15,084 nucleotides of DNA from Alphaproteobacteria bacterium. Its GTDB lineage: Bacteria; Pseudomonadota; Alphaproteobacteria; UBA7887. Under the pieces are notes generated by a model, which had not been told where the DNA came from, ran no database searches, and worked only from the letters and a program-made list of their open reading frames with translations. The stretch is taken from assembly GCA_028289725.1 (NCBI GenBank), contig JANQOH010000003.1, positions 1 through 15,084 on the forward strand, read 5' to 3'. How positions within the stretch are numbered: position 1 is the stretch's first letter; every line of letters starts with the position of its first letter. A program made the position numbers and the translations under genes. Positions 1 through 7,952 of this stretch are shown one piece after another.

Positions 1-168
1 TTTCGAAAGATCGGCACGTGGGTCGGCGACGAAACGCAAATCATGCTTGAAGGTGCCGAGTTGGCCGGCGCTCAGGGCGATGACGGCTGCGCCATCATCG
101 TACAAGCGCCAAATACCGGCCCGGTAATCGCGGTCGCGAATTTTGGGATGAGCGACATTCGTCAGTGA
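1..168 (+). CDS. C-terminal fragment of an unknown protein
   Basis: Frame 1 is open from the window edge and ends at TGA 166-168, leaving 55 residues of a gene whose start lies outside. The fragment reads as an ordinary soluble globular end (for example WVGDETQIMLEGAE and GPVIAVANFGMSDIRQ). There is no membrane segment and no motif I recognise, so no function is offered. It is followed 15 bases later by a 9-bp perfect hairpin (183-191 pairing with 201-209) and then by the strong terminator at 224-263. Both fit the end of a plus-strand transcript. Confidence 0.55.
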   Translation, partial: FRKIGTWVGDETQIMLEGAELAGAQGDDGCAIIVQAPNTGPVIAVANFGMSDIRQ

Positions 169-223
169 CGTTATTCCACGGCGGACCGTGCGATCAGTGA
201 GCACGGTCCAAAGAACCGTTACC

Positions 224-263
224 AAAAAAAGCGCTCTCCAACATGTTTGGGGAGCGCTTTTTT
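224..263. terminator. Bidirectional intrinsic terminator
   Basis: An 11-bp stem (231-241 with 247-257, one G-T wobble) closes a 5-base loop. It is flanked by seven A on the left and six T on the right, so it works as stem plus U-tract on either strand. It lies between two convergent genes and would end both the plus-strand fragment at 1-168 and htpG on the minus strand. A second hairpin without a T-tract (GGACCGTGC 183-191 with GCACGGTCC 201-209) lies just before it. Confidence 0.85.
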
Positions 264-290
264 GTTTCGCCAAATAGCTAGGCGCTCATG

Positions 291-2186
291 CTAGCCGCCC
301 GTCAAGCCGCGCGCCATCGCATCCGTCATTCGTCGCGCAAACGCGGCCGGATCGGTGACCGGATCGCCCTCGATAATGCGTGCTTGATCGAGCAGCAAAT
401 GTGCCGCGTCAGCGATCGCGGGATCGCTCGGACTCGCTTTGGCGCGCTGTGCCAAGCTTGATATCAGCGCGTTGGCCGGATTGATCTCAAGAATCTTTTG
501 GGCGGTCGAAGAAAGCTGCTGGTGCTGCTTTAACAGGCGTTCCAGATGCATGTCCAAGGCCCCTTCGTCGGCGACCAAGCAGACCGCACTGTCGGTCAGC
601 CGGTCCGAGACCCGCACGTCCTTCACGGCATCCTCAAGTGCGAGTTTGAAGGCCTGAATGAGTTCGCCGACGCCTTCTTCTGGTGGCGCGTCCGCCTTGT
701 CCTTCTTTTCGTCACCGCCTTCTATCTTGGATAAGTCGATGCCGCCTTGAGTGACGGACTTAAACGGCTTGCCTTCGAACTCTGGAACCGATTGCAGCCA
801 GAAATCGTCGACCGGATCGCTCAGCAACAAAACCTCGATCCCGCGCGAGACAAAGCCTTCCAACTGCGGGCTTTTGCGCAATGCCGCCACGTCTTCGCCG
901 GTCATGTAAAAGATTTCGGACTGACCGTCTTTCATGCGCCCGACATAATCCTTCAAACTCACGAGATCGTCGCCGTGCGTCGAATAGGCGCGCATCAGGC
1001 CGAGCAGTCGGTCGCGATATTCCGTATCTTCATAGATGCCTTCTTTGAGCACCGCGCCGAAATTTTGCCAGAAGGCGGCATACTCCTCGGCGGCCTTGGT
1101 CGATTTTTTCTCCAATTCGCTCAACACGCGTTTGCACACCGCTGTTTTTATGCGCGCAAGAACCGGATTGTTTTGGAGCATCTCGCGGCTGATGTTGAGG
1201 GGCAGATCTTCGCTGTCGACAACGCCGCGCAGGAAGCGCAACCAGCGTGGAACCAACCCCTCACAGTCGTCCGTGATGAATACGCGTTTGACGTATAATT
1301 TGATGCCATGCTTACGATCGGGATGAAATAGATCGAATGGCGCTGACGAAGGTATAAAAAGGAGATTGGTGTATTCGATGCGCCCTTCCGCCTTATTATG
1401 AAGCGTCAGCCAAGGTTCGTCGAACGCGTGCGCGGCGTGATGATAGAACTCCGTATACTGCTCTTTGGTGATGTCGGATTTTGGCCGTGTCCAAAGGGCG
1501 GACGCGTCGTTCATCGTCTCCGGCGCGTCGTCATCGCCGGTCAGCAGGATCGGCAGGGCGATATGATCCGAGTAAGTCTTGACGATGGTACGCAGCCGCG
1601 TGGGTTCGAGAAACTCGTTCATCCCGCGGCGAAGGTGTAATTCAATAGCGGTGCCGCGTGCCGCGTTTTCGGCCGGCTCGATGGTATACTCGCCGGCGCC
1701 CTCGGACCGCCACCGCCATGCGGTGTTTTCGCCGGCTTTTGCGGTCGTGACCGTGACCTTGTCCGCGACCATGAACGCCGAGTAAAAGCCCACGCCAAAC
1801 TGGCCAATCAAGCTGACATCTTTGTCGGAGTCGCCGCTCATCTGGTCGACGAACGCCGCGGTGCCGGAGCGTGCAATCGTGCCAAGGTTCTCGACTAGAT
1901 CATCATGGTTCATGCCAATGCCGTTGTCCGCGACCGTGATCGTGCGCTTCTTCTTGTCGATCTTGATCGTCACTTGAAGCTTCGGATCGTCGCCGAGCAA
2001 CTCAGGCTGCGTGATCGCCGCGTAGCGCAGCTTGTCGCAGGCGTCCGATGCGTTCGAAATGAGCTCGCGCAGAAATATCTCTTGGTTCGAATAGAGCGAG
2101 TTGATCATCAGGTCGAGCAGTTTGCTGACCTCGGCCTGGAACGGTTTGGTTTCGGCTTTGGGCGCGGTTTCAGCTTCCGTGCTCAT
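291..2186 (-). CDS. htpG: Molecular chaperone HtpG (Hsp90)
   Basis: Bacterial Hsp90, a cytosolic ATP-driven dimeric chaperone. The 631 residues are the usual family length. The N-terminal GHKL ATPase is complete: the EIFLRELISNASDACDKLRY helix carries catalytic Glu41 and Mg-binding Asn45, DNGIGM starts at 87, GTIARSGT is near 102, and the glycine lid IGQFGVGFYSAF is near 127. The middle domain (LYVKRVFI, GVVDSEDLPLNISRE) and the C-terminal dimerisation domain follow. The reading frame is open 65 codons further upstream, but those residues are low-complexity and not Hsp90-like. The ATG at 2186 has an AAAGGA ribosome site upstream and gives the family-typical start, so I chose it. It lies 85 bases downstream of a same-strand esterase and may share its transcript. 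I saw no convincing heat-shock promoter or CIRCE element in the gap. Confidence 0.97.
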   Translation of the reverse strand: MSTEAETAPKAETKPFQAEVSKLLDLMINSLYSNQEIFLRELISNASDACDKLRYAAITQPELLGDDPKLQVTIKIDKKKRTITVADNGIGMNHDDLVENLGTIARSGTAAFVDQMSGDSDKDVSLIGQFGVGFYSAFMVADKVTVTTAKAGENTAWRWRSEGAGEYTIEPAENAARGTAIELHLRRGMNEFLEPTRLRTIVKTYSDHIALPILLTGDDDAPETMNDASALWTRPKSDITKEQYTEFYHHAAHAFDEPWLTLHNKAEGRIEYTNLLFIPSSAPFDLFHPDRKHGIKLYVKRVFITDDCEGLVPRWLRFLRGVVDSEDLPLNISREMLQNNPVLARIKTAVCKRVLSELEKKSTKAAEEYAAFWQNFGAVLKEGIYEDTEYRDRLLGLMRAYSTHGDDLVSLKDYVGRMKDGQSEIFYMTGEDVAALRKSPQLEGFVSRGIEVLLLSDPVDDFWLQSVPEFEGKPFKSVTQGGIDLSKIEGGDEKKDKADAPPEEGVGELIQAFKLALEDAVKDVRVSDRLTDSAVCLVADEGALDMHLERLLKQHQQLSSTAQKILEINPANALISSLAQRAKASPSDPAIADAAHLLLDQARIIEGDPVTDPAAFARRMTDAMARGLTGG

Positions 2187-2271
2187 GGTCGTGTGGTTCC
2201 TTTCGTCTCCAATCGCGGCGCACCGCCGGCGCAAGAATTTGCGCGAAATTTGTGCAGCGGCCGCACCGAAA

Positions 2272-3237
2272 TCAAGTCCCCGTGCGGCGCGGGCGATCCG
2301 TGGCGAATACGGATCGCAGGGCGTGCGACCCTTCGGCCAGGGCTTCGCCGGCCACATCGACCACGGCCCCCATACGGACAAAGCCGTGAATCATGCCGTC
2401 ATAGCGCGTGTGAGTCGCGGTCCCGCCTTCGGCGCGCAGCCGCTCGGCATAGGCGGCCCCTTCGTCCGACAACGGGTCGAAACCGGCGGTCTGGACCAAG
2501 GCCGGCGGCAAACCGGCCAGGCTGTCCGCCCGAAGCGGCGACGCGCGTGGATCATCAATTTCGCCTGGCGTGCTGAGGTAGCTGTTGACGCAGTGCTCGA
2601 TTCCATCCCGGGTCAACAAATAGCCTGTGCCCAGCCGCGTGTGCGATGGGTGTTCGCAGCCCAGATCGACCGCCGGGTAAATTAAGTATTGGAAGATCGG
2701 CGGCGACTCGCCCGCGTCCCGCATGGCAAGACACACAGCGGCTGCCAAATTGCCACCGGCGCTATCGCCCGCGACCGCCATGCGCTTTGGGTCCGCGGCG
2801 ATGTCGTCCGCATGGTCCCGCAGCCAACGCGTTGCCGCGAGGCTATCGTCGAAGGCTGCCGGAAATTTGTGCTCCGGTGCCAGTCGATAATCGACCGAGA
2901 CCACAATCGCGCCGGCTTGATGCGCAAGATCGCGGCAAACATGGTCATGGCTGTCGATTCCGCCGAAGATCCACCCGCCGCCGTGAAAAAACACGACGAG
3001 GGGCGGGGCGGCGTCATCATGAGTCGTTGGTCGATACAACCGATACGGTATTTGACCCGCGGCTCCCGGCAGGCTGCCGTTCGCGACCGCCGCCAGGTCC
3101 GGCGAGGGTGTCGCGAAAGCGGCCGTGCCGGCGTCATATCGGCGCCGCGCCTCGACCGGATCGTCGGTATCGAAGGCCGTCGGAGCTTTCGCGGCGGCAT
3201 CAAGAACGGCTTGGCATTGCGGGTCGAGTGGCATCAT
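2272..3237 (-). CDS. Alpha/beta hydrolase, HSL (family IV) esterase
   Basis: A 321-residue cytosolic carboxylesterase/lipase-type enzyme of the hormone-sensitive-lipase family; the substrate cannot be told from sequence. The oxyanion-hole motif HGGGWIFGG is at 85-93. The nucleophile elbow GDSAGG has Ser159. The acid is Asp254 in GFDPLSDEG and the histidine is His284 in MIHGFV, so the triad is intact. YRLAPEHKFPAA (117-128) is the typical family IV segment. An in-frame start 15 codons upstream exists, but homologues of this kind begin close to MPLDPQ. Two adjacent ATGs (3237 and 3234) are both possible, and the ribosome site is weak for either. The gene precedes htpG on the same strand. Confidence 0.92.
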   Translation of the reverse strand: MMPLDPQCQAVLDAAAKAPTAFDTDDPVEARRRYDAGTAAFATPSPDLAAVANGSLPGAAGQIPYRLYRPTTHDDAAPPLVVFFHGGGWIFGGIDSHDHVCRDLAHQAGAIVVSVDYRLAPEHKFPAAFDDSLAATRWLRDHADDIAADPKRMAVAGDSAGGNLAAAVCLAMRDAGESPPIFQYLIYPAVDLGCEHPSHTRLGTGYLLTRDGIEHCVNSYLSTPGEIDDPRASPLRADSLAGLPPALVQTAGFDPLSDEGAAYAERLRAEGGTATHTRYDGMIHGFVRMGAVVDVAGEALAEGSHALRSVFATDRPRRTGT

Positions 3238-3360
3238 GGTGTCTCGGCATCGGAGGTGGGAATGCGGCGTTCGACCCATCAAAAGCGAGTCGTCGCGGTG
3301 TCACGCCTGTTATGTGGCGCCACTATATCAGCCCTTTGAACCATGTGACGTTCGGGCCTG

Positions 3361-3388
3361 TTGACCGATGCTCGCGCACGGCTATGAT
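3361..3388 (+). promoter_or_regulatory. Sigma70-type promoter for tRNA-Leu
   Basis: TTGACC (3361-3366) and TATGAT (3383-3388) are separated by 16 bases, close to the sigma70 consensus. The expected start near 3395 would give a leader of about 33 bases before the tRNA at 3428. This is an inference from spacing and match only. Confidence 0.55.
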
Positions 3389-3427
3389 CGCCGGCGTTTG
3401 ACGAGGGCGGATAGCGCCTGGGTCAAA

Positions 3428-3514
3428 GCCCCTGTGGCGGAACTGGTAGACGCGGCAGACTCAAAATCTGTTGTCCGCAAGGACGTGGGAGTTCGAGTCT
3501 CCCTGGGGGCACCA
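3428..3514 (+). tRNA. tRNA-Leu (anticodon CAA)
   Basis: A complete 87-base class II tRNA. The acceptor stem GCCCCTG pairs with TGGGGGC (two wobbles). The anticodon loop CTCAAAA (3460-3466) carries CAA at 3462-3464 on a 5-bp stem. The long variable arm TGTCC-GCAA-GGACG is typical of leucine tRNAs, and the T arm GGGAG-TTCGAGT-CTCCC is perfect. The 3' ACCA is encoded (3511-3514). It reads the UUG codon. No integrase or duplicated 3' end is seen nearby, so it does not look like a used attachment site. Confidence 0.97.
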
Positions 3515-3594
3515 ATCCCACAAAGCTAGCAATGAAGTGCCGGCACATTCGCGGGGCGACCGCGCGCAGGCGATGACCACAATTGCGAGGTCGG

Positions 3595-4848
3595 TCAAGC
3601 GACGTGATCGGCGATCACATCCAGACTATTCGCGAGCGATGACAGGCTTGCGGTTCGAAGCAAGACGAATGGCTTGTTCGCCAATTTACAATGCGCCTTC
3701 GCTTTCAAACAGGCGTTGTGGCTCACGCAATCCACGGGACAGGCCACGATATCGGCCTGGGACAATGCTTCGTTGAGTCGGCTTTTTCTCTCTTCCTGCC
3801 CGCCGTCGTGATGAAGAAACGCCCCATTGTGGCACTCAACCAGGTTGCGCAAGTGGGCTATGCTGTTTCGACGGCCGCCGACATAAAGCAGGCACTTGCC
3901 GAGTAGATTCGGAATCTGTTCGTTGGCCTGCCAATCTTGATCAATTGGGTCCGTTGCGGCGTCGAATGCTCCATCTGGGCCAGTTGGGCGCGTTGCGCGA
4001 CGGGCGAATTCCTGCGCCTTGATGGACGCGCCGCTTTGCGTTTGGCGGAGGTCGTCATTTGCCGCCCGGGCCGCCGATAAGTCGCGTTCAAGCTTTTCGA
4101 TCATGCGGACATGTGTGTTGGACTCTCGTGTCAGCTTGTGAACCGTTGTGTGTAGGCTTTGTACGATTTGATCCGACTCGTGGTTCGCGAGATTTTCGCG
4201 CAGGCGCCCGACCTCTCTTCGGCTGAACTCGAGGTCCCGTTTTACGGTGTGAAGATCCGCGAGGGCGCGATCACGGTCATTAATCCGTTTCCGAAGCACG
4301 CGGATTTCCTGCTGCAGCTGCTCGATCTGCGCCGTCAGTCCCTTCTCGCGCTTCGACGCGTCATGTCGCGGCGCACCGGACAAATGCGATAACATATGAA
4401 TTTGGCCGAACGCGTCGCTCACCAGACGGTCGGTAACGGCGGGATGCGTCACAATGGCCCAATACGGACCCGCGACATCGCCATGGGACCAGGCTTCTTT
4501 CCACAGGCCAACAAGTTCGTCCTCCGATGTGGCGTCACGGAATCGCCGGACGGACCGGGCAAATTTTGCGTCCAGTGCTTTTTGTAGTGCTTTGGCGATC
4601 GCGCATTTCTTAGCGGAGGCTGCGCAAAAGAGCGCGTGGATCTCATAATCGGTTCGCGTCGGCGCAATCTTTTGACCGGCGCGTTTGCCGATCGTCCGCA
4701 ACTCTTCGACACTGAGGCACGTCCCGACGATCGAGCAGTGCAATGCGTGCCTGAGTTCCCACAGCTTGGTGCGGCGTGTCGAGCGGGCACCGTCCGTGAG
4801 ACCGGCATCCCAAGCATTGCCCATAGGCGTCATTTTCGCGCTACCCAT
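3595..4848 (-). CDS. DUF2325 protein with central coiled coil
   Basis: About 417 residues, three parts. The N-terminal part carries KLWELRHALHCSIVGTC, with a C-x5-C pair. A long charged heptad-like coiled coil of roughly 110 residues follows. The last 100 residues match DUF2325: LLYVGGRRNSIAHLRNLVE, FLHHDGG, CPVDCVSHNACLKAKAHC and PFVLLRTASLSS. The domain's function is not established. The C-terminal Cys cluster and the N-terminal pair could bind metal or an Fe-S cluster, which is inference. The start is uncertain: a GTG at 4932 would overlap the upstream gene, and ATGs at 4848, 4833 and 4824 are possible, none with a strong ribosome site. I chose 4848, which lies 26 bases after the PadR-like gene. 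The two genes form an apparent operon under the Fur-type site at 5471-5501. Confidence 0.85.
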   Translation of the reverse strand: MGSAKMTPMGNAWDAGLTDGARSTRRTKLWELRHALHCSIVGTCLSVEELRTIGKRAGQKIAPTRTDYEIHALFCAASAKKCAIAKALQKALDAKFARSVRRFRDATSEDELVGLWKEAWSHGDVAGPYWAIVTHPAVTDRLVSDAFGQIHMLSHLSGAPRHDASKREKGLTAQIEQLQQEIRVLRKRINDRDRALADLHTVKRDLEFSRREVGRLRENLANHESDQIVQSLHTTVHKLTRESNTHVRMIEKLERDLSAARAANDDLRQTQSGASIKAQEFARRATRPTGPDGAFDAATDPIDQDWQANEQIPNLLGKCLLYVGGRRNSIAHLRNLVECHNGAFLHHDGGQEERKSRLNEALSQADIVACPVDCVSHNACLKAKAHCKLANKPFVLLRTASLSSLANSLDVIADHVA

Positions 4849-4874
4849 GGCATGCCGTGCGGGCGGCCGCGCCG

Positions 4875-5441
4875 TCACGCCATGGCTCCTTGATCCAAGG
4901 AAAGGTCCCTGAGCGGGCTCGCCCCACCGCACGGGGACTGCGTTAGGCTATCAATCCAATTCGCCTCCCACTTGTGCCAATCAATCTCATGACGAAGCCA
5001 CGCCTGATCCAATTTTCTTTGGTGCTGCAATTCGCCTATCTCGGATTTCAGCCGGACGATCGCCTCGTCATGAAAAGCGGCGAGGTCAGCCAACACCAAG
5101 GCGCGTTCAGAGGGGCCAAGGAGATGAAGAAAACGAAGTCTTAGCATAGAGCCGATCCGGCCATTTTGAGCGCCAGACCCGTCGACACGGACAGTCAAAA
5201 GGCTCTGAAACCGCCGCCGTCCAGACGCGGTGATTTCAAGTTCGCAGACTTGCTCAAGGTTCCGCAAAAGGCCCGCGTCAAGCCCGTGCTTGACCGCCCA
5301 AGCTATGGTGTCCCCTGTCGGGCACCAACCCGCGACTTGGAGACGCCTGACCGCGACGATGACACCTTGGAGTGAGTTTTGACCCTCGGACAGGATGCCC
5401 AAGACCGCCATCAAAGTGTCGGACCCATAAGCCATTCGCAC
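4875..5441 (-). CDS. PadR-like winged-helix transcriptional regulator
   Basis: 188 residues. The first 80 follow the PadR winged-helix pattern: LGILSEGQNSLQGVIVAVRR, then an AGLLRNLEQV recognition/wing region and EITASGRRRFQSLL, equivalent to the family's 'LTxxGrxxl'. The rest is helical (LRLRFLHLLGPSERALVLADL to WEANWIDSL) and resembles the PadR C-terminal dimerisation region (Vir_act_alpha_C). It probably binds DNA as a dimer; the ligand is unknown. The start is GTG 5441, with GGAG five bases upstream; ATG 5435 is the alternative. The leader is short and its promoter is covered by a Fur-type palindrome, so expression should respond to iron. It is followed directly by the DUF2325 gene. Confidence 0.72.
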   Translation of the reverse strand: MRMAYGSDTLMAVLGILSEGQNSLQGVIVAVRRLQVAGWCPTGDTIAWAVKHGLDAGLLRNLEQVCELEITASGRRRFQSLLTVRVDGSGAQNGRIGSMLRLRFLHLLGPSERALVLADLAAFHDEAIVRLKSEIGELQHQRKLDQAWLRHEIDWHKWEANWIDSLTQSPCGGASPLRDLSLDQGAMA

Positions 5442-5470
5442 ACGATCTCCAGGTTCACTTCGACAATGGA

Positions 5471-5509
5471 TGAATTGCGAATGATAATCATTCGCAATTC
5501 AGATGGCAA
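5471..5509 (-). promoter_or_regulatory. Fur-type operator overlapping a sigma70 promoter
   Basis: Positions 5471-5501 form a 31-bp perfect palindrome centred on 5486. The 19-bp core GCGAATGATAATCATTCGC (5477-5495) shares its central 13 bases with the classical Fur box (GATAATGATAATCATTATC). On the minus strand TTGCCA (5504-5509) and TATCAT (5481-5486) are spaced by exactly 17 bases, so the -10 element lies inside the palindrome. Transcription would start near 5474, about 33 bases before the PadR-like start codon. Bound Fur with iron should therefore block the operon. A related family member (Mur, Irr or Zur) is not excluded. Confidence 0.82.
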
Positions 5510-5774
5510 CCGTATCTGGGACCGGCGGGCGAAGCATGGGCGAATGTTGGGAAACCGTGACGGCAGGCGCGCCAGGACTGGTCCCTCAAATCTCTGAAAG
5601 CCGCCGAAGACGCCTCCGATCTTTCCTTTCCTGGCTTGCCGTATTTGCCCCCACGGACGACATTATGGAGTTCCTGTCCAAACCGAAGGACGCTCGGCTC
5701 GATGGCGGGTTGCGAAGGAGGGGTGGGTCGTCGCCCATCGTGGGACGGATGCGCCGATGTCGTGAAGGGGAGCC

Positions 5775-6134
5775 ATGATGTCACCTGGATTCGAATCTGC
5801 ACTGGTGCACACCGCCGGCTCGACGCTTGGCGTGGTCACAATCGTTATCGCGTTGGTGTGCCTGGTCGCTTACGTCATAAGCCGAAACGCACCGCAGCCG
5901 ATAAGGTTGATGTTTCTGTTCATCCTTTTGCTTGCCGGGCTAACGTTTGCGTACGCTGCTTACCACCACAACCTCGAATCTCGGCCGGCGGACAGCGAAC
6001 CTGAAGAAAGCCCGCCTCCACAAAACGAATCGCGAGGGAACGGCGCTCAAACTCAACCCCCGTCAAGAAACGAACCGCCGGCAATCGAAGATGGTCCAGG
6101 TGGCGGTGCGCCGCGCGGCGAGCAGCCGCAATAG
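5775..6134 (+). CDS. Small membrane protein with two TM helices
   Basis: 119 residues, not recognised. Two hydrophobic segments are clear (about 14-36, STLGVVTIVIALVCLVAYVIS; and about 43-64, IRLMFLFILLLAGLTFAYAA). They are followed by a Pro/Glu/Asn-rich, probably disordered tail of about 50 residues. A purine-rich AAGGGGAG (5765-5772) precedes two adjacent ATGs; the second (5778) has the better spacing. The terminator hairpin at 6203-6245 lies downstream. The gene is alone on its strand between the Fur-controlled operon and the fasciclin gene. It could be an inner-membrane accessory protein, but nothing more specific is supported. Confidence 0.6.
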   Translation: MMSPGFESALVHTAGSTLGVVTIVIALVCLVAYVISRNAPQPIRLMFLFILLLAGLTFAYAAYHHNLESRPADSEPEESPPPQNESRGNGAQTQPPSRNEPPAIEDGPGGGAPRGEQPQ

Positions 6135-6202
6135 TCGACGCTCGATTTTGCGTGCCGCTCGTTTCCTTCCGGTCCTCGTGCAGTCTTGTGTACGGATGGT
6201 CC

Positions 6203-6245
6203 AAAAAGAGGGGCGCCAACGGCTCGTCGGCGCCCAAACTCTTTT
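6203..6245. terminator. Intrinsic terminator between convergent genes
   Basis: GGGCGCC (6211-6217) pairs with GGCGCCC (6229-6235). The flanks AAAAAGAG and CTCTTTT can also pair around an unpaired AAA. Read on the minus strand, the stem is followed by CTCTTTTT, which suits the end of the fasciclin gene (stop at 6265). On the plus strand it would catch the two-TM gene ending at 6134. Confidence 0.75.
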
Positions 6246-6264
6246 CGATATTCGCTCCAAGTTT

Positions 6265-6771
6265 CTAATTCGGTAGCAGGACCGTATCGACGACGTGAAT
6301 GACGCCATTCGACGCTTCTACGTCGGCTTTGACGACCTTGGCATTATCCACGTTGACACCATCGCGCGCGTCGATGCCCAACTTTTGTCCTTGCACGGAT
6401 GCCACTTGCAAAGTCTTGCCGGCGATATCAGCGGACATAGTTTTGCCGGGCACCACATGATAGGTGAGGATCGCGACAAGCTGATCCTTGTTTTCAGGCT
6501 TCAAAAGGCTTTCGACGGTGCCGCCAGGCAGCTTGGCAAACGCTTCATCGGTCGGTGCGAAGACGGTGTACGGACCCGGGCCTTTGAGCGTCTCCACCAA
6601 TCCCGCAGCGTCAACGGCTGCCACCAACGTATTGAACGAACCCGCCCCAATCGCGGTGTCGACAATGTCGTTTTTCGGCGCTTTGTTGGCGGTTCCTTGG
6701 TTCGCACCACAGGCCGCGATCATTGGTGTCGCGACGATCGCAAGTATCAGAAATTTGGCAAATTTGGTCAT
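6265..6771 (-). CDS. Fasciclin (FAS1) domain lipoprotein
   Basis: 168 residues. A lipoprotein signal peptide (MTKFAKFLILAIVATPMIAAC) has its lipobox at IAA-C21, so the protein is probably anchored in the cell envelope. A single FAS1 domain fills the rest. The H1 block GPYTVFAPTDEAFAKLP, the YHVVPGK segment and the closing NGVIHVVDTVLLP block are all intact. FAS1 domains mediate adhesion or cell-surface binding; the partner here is unknown. The frame extends upstream to 6858, but the ATG at 6771 has a strong GGGAGG ribosome site (6783-6788) and makes a correct signal peptide. The gene is divergent from the oxidoreductase across about 160 bases. Confidence 0.93.
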   Translation of the reverse strand: MTKFAKFLILAIVATPMIAACGANQGTANKAPKNDIVDTAIGAGSFNTLVAAVDAAGLVETLKGPGPYTVFAPTDEAFAKLPGGTVESLLKPENKDQLVAILTYHVVPGKTMSADIAGKTLQVASVQGQKLGIDARDGVNVDNAKVVKADVEASNGVIHVVDTVLLPN

Positions 6772-6930
6772 GGTTTGACGCCTCCCTTTTGTATGTGCAA
6801 TCAGCCGTAATACGGGCGACGCGCAAATCCGGATCAAAACCGAGTCGATTTTGTTCATGCGTTGTTGTTGCGAGGCGGCTGATTGCGCGGCGTGCCGGCC
6901 CGGTTATTCTGATTGCAACAGGAGACGGGC

Positions 6931-7906
6931 ATGGTGAATGCGGCGATCATAGGGCTTGGATGGTGGGGCAAGAAGCTCTCGGCCTCGATCGCGGGCAGCG
7001 AAAAAATGCGGTTTCTCATCGGTGTCGAGCCGGACGCAACGACGGCAGAGGCCGTTGCACCGACGGTGGATTTTCCGATCGTCGATGCGTTCGAGACGGT
7101 GCTGGCCGATGACCTAGTCGATGCCGTTGTCCTCGCGACGCCGCACAGTTTGCACGATCATCAAATCGCGGCCGCAGCGGACGCCGGCAAGCACGTTTTC
7201 TGCGAGAAACCTTTTTCGCTGACCAAAGCGGGCGCGGAAGCGAGTATTGCGGCGTGCCAGGCGCACGACCTTGTGATTGGCATCGGGCATGAACGACGGT
7301 GGGAGCCGCCGATCGCCGACGCGCTTGCGGCCGCGCGATCCGGTGCGCTCGGCACATTGCTTCAGGTCGAGGCAAACTTCAGTCATGACCGACAATTGGC
7401 GTCTCGGTCCGGGCGACGCCCCCGCGGGTGGCATGACGGCGACCGGAATTCATGTCTTCGATTTGGCGACAGCCATGCTCGGCGAACCGGAATCCGCCCT
7501 GGCATCTGCCGAGACCCTCGCTTCGACGATGCCGAACGGCGATACGGCCTGTGCAATGGTCAAGTACAAGTCAGGTGCCATCGCTTTCATTTCCGCGCTC
7601 TCGGCGACGCCGTTCATCTCCCGATTTGCCGTCTATGGCAGCAAGGGGTGGATCGAAATTCGCGACAAAGCTCATGTTGAGCACCCACGCGGATGGATCG
7701 TTCAAAAATGTTTCGAAGAAGACGTGATCGACTTTCAAGACGTGCCGGCGTCGCAGCCGGTGCGCGACAATCTTGAGGCGTTTGCCGACGCGATTGCCGG
7801 CGTGGCGCCTTATCCAATTCGGCCTGAAGAGATCATTCGCAACACCGCCGTCATGCAAGCCGTGTTCGAGTCGGCAAAGACTGGTTCGCAGGTCGCGGTG
7901 CCTTAG
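6931..7906 (+). pseudogene. Gfo/Idh/MocA-family oxidoreductase, frameshifted
   Basis: An NAD(P)-dependent sugar or inositol-type dehydrogenase family member; the substrate is unknown. Start ATG 6931 has AGGAG six bases upstream. The first 153 codons encode the Rossmann fold (IIGLGWWG at 6-13), TPHSLHDHQIAAA and the CEKPFSLT catalytic-region motif, up to EANFSHD. The match to the family then jumps from frame 1 to frame 2 at about 7387-7391 and continues as DNWRLGPGDAPAGGMTATGI for 171 residues, ending at TAG 7904-7906. From memory, relatives carry about seven more residues between SHD and the D-[ND]-W-R motif. Their loss as about 20 bases would explain the shift. If the read is right, the product stops at 7680 and lacks most of its C-terminal domain. 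A sequencing or assembly error is the alternative. The M24 gene follows 46 bases later. Confidence 0.82.
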
Positions 7907-7952
7907 TCCGGCGGAATCCGCTAAGCTGTTCCGTAAAACACGGGAGGATGCC

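Noticed and set aside
2187..2381. 65-codon N-terminal extension of HtpG
   Set aside because: The residues are low-complexity, overlap the end of the esterase gene and are not Hsp90-like. ATG 2186 gives the family start and has a ribosome site.
2272..2400. Heat-shock (sigma32) promoter or CIRCE element before htpG
   Set aside because: A CTTGAT is present, but no matching -10 at proper spacing, and the CIRCE arms are absent.
3428..5500. Possible genomic island inserted at tRNA-Leu
   Set aside because: There is no integrase, no repeated tRNA 3' end and no sharp change of composition; the neighbouring operon looks resident.
5503..5778. A 91-codon plus-strand opening that ends in an ATGA overlap with the two-TM gene, hinting at translational coupling
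   Set aside because: Its ATG lies immediately beside the Fur palindrome with no ribosome site, and the product is Arg-rich and unlike any family. Coding here cannot be supported. The 273 bases between the Fur site and 5775 hold nothing else I can name.
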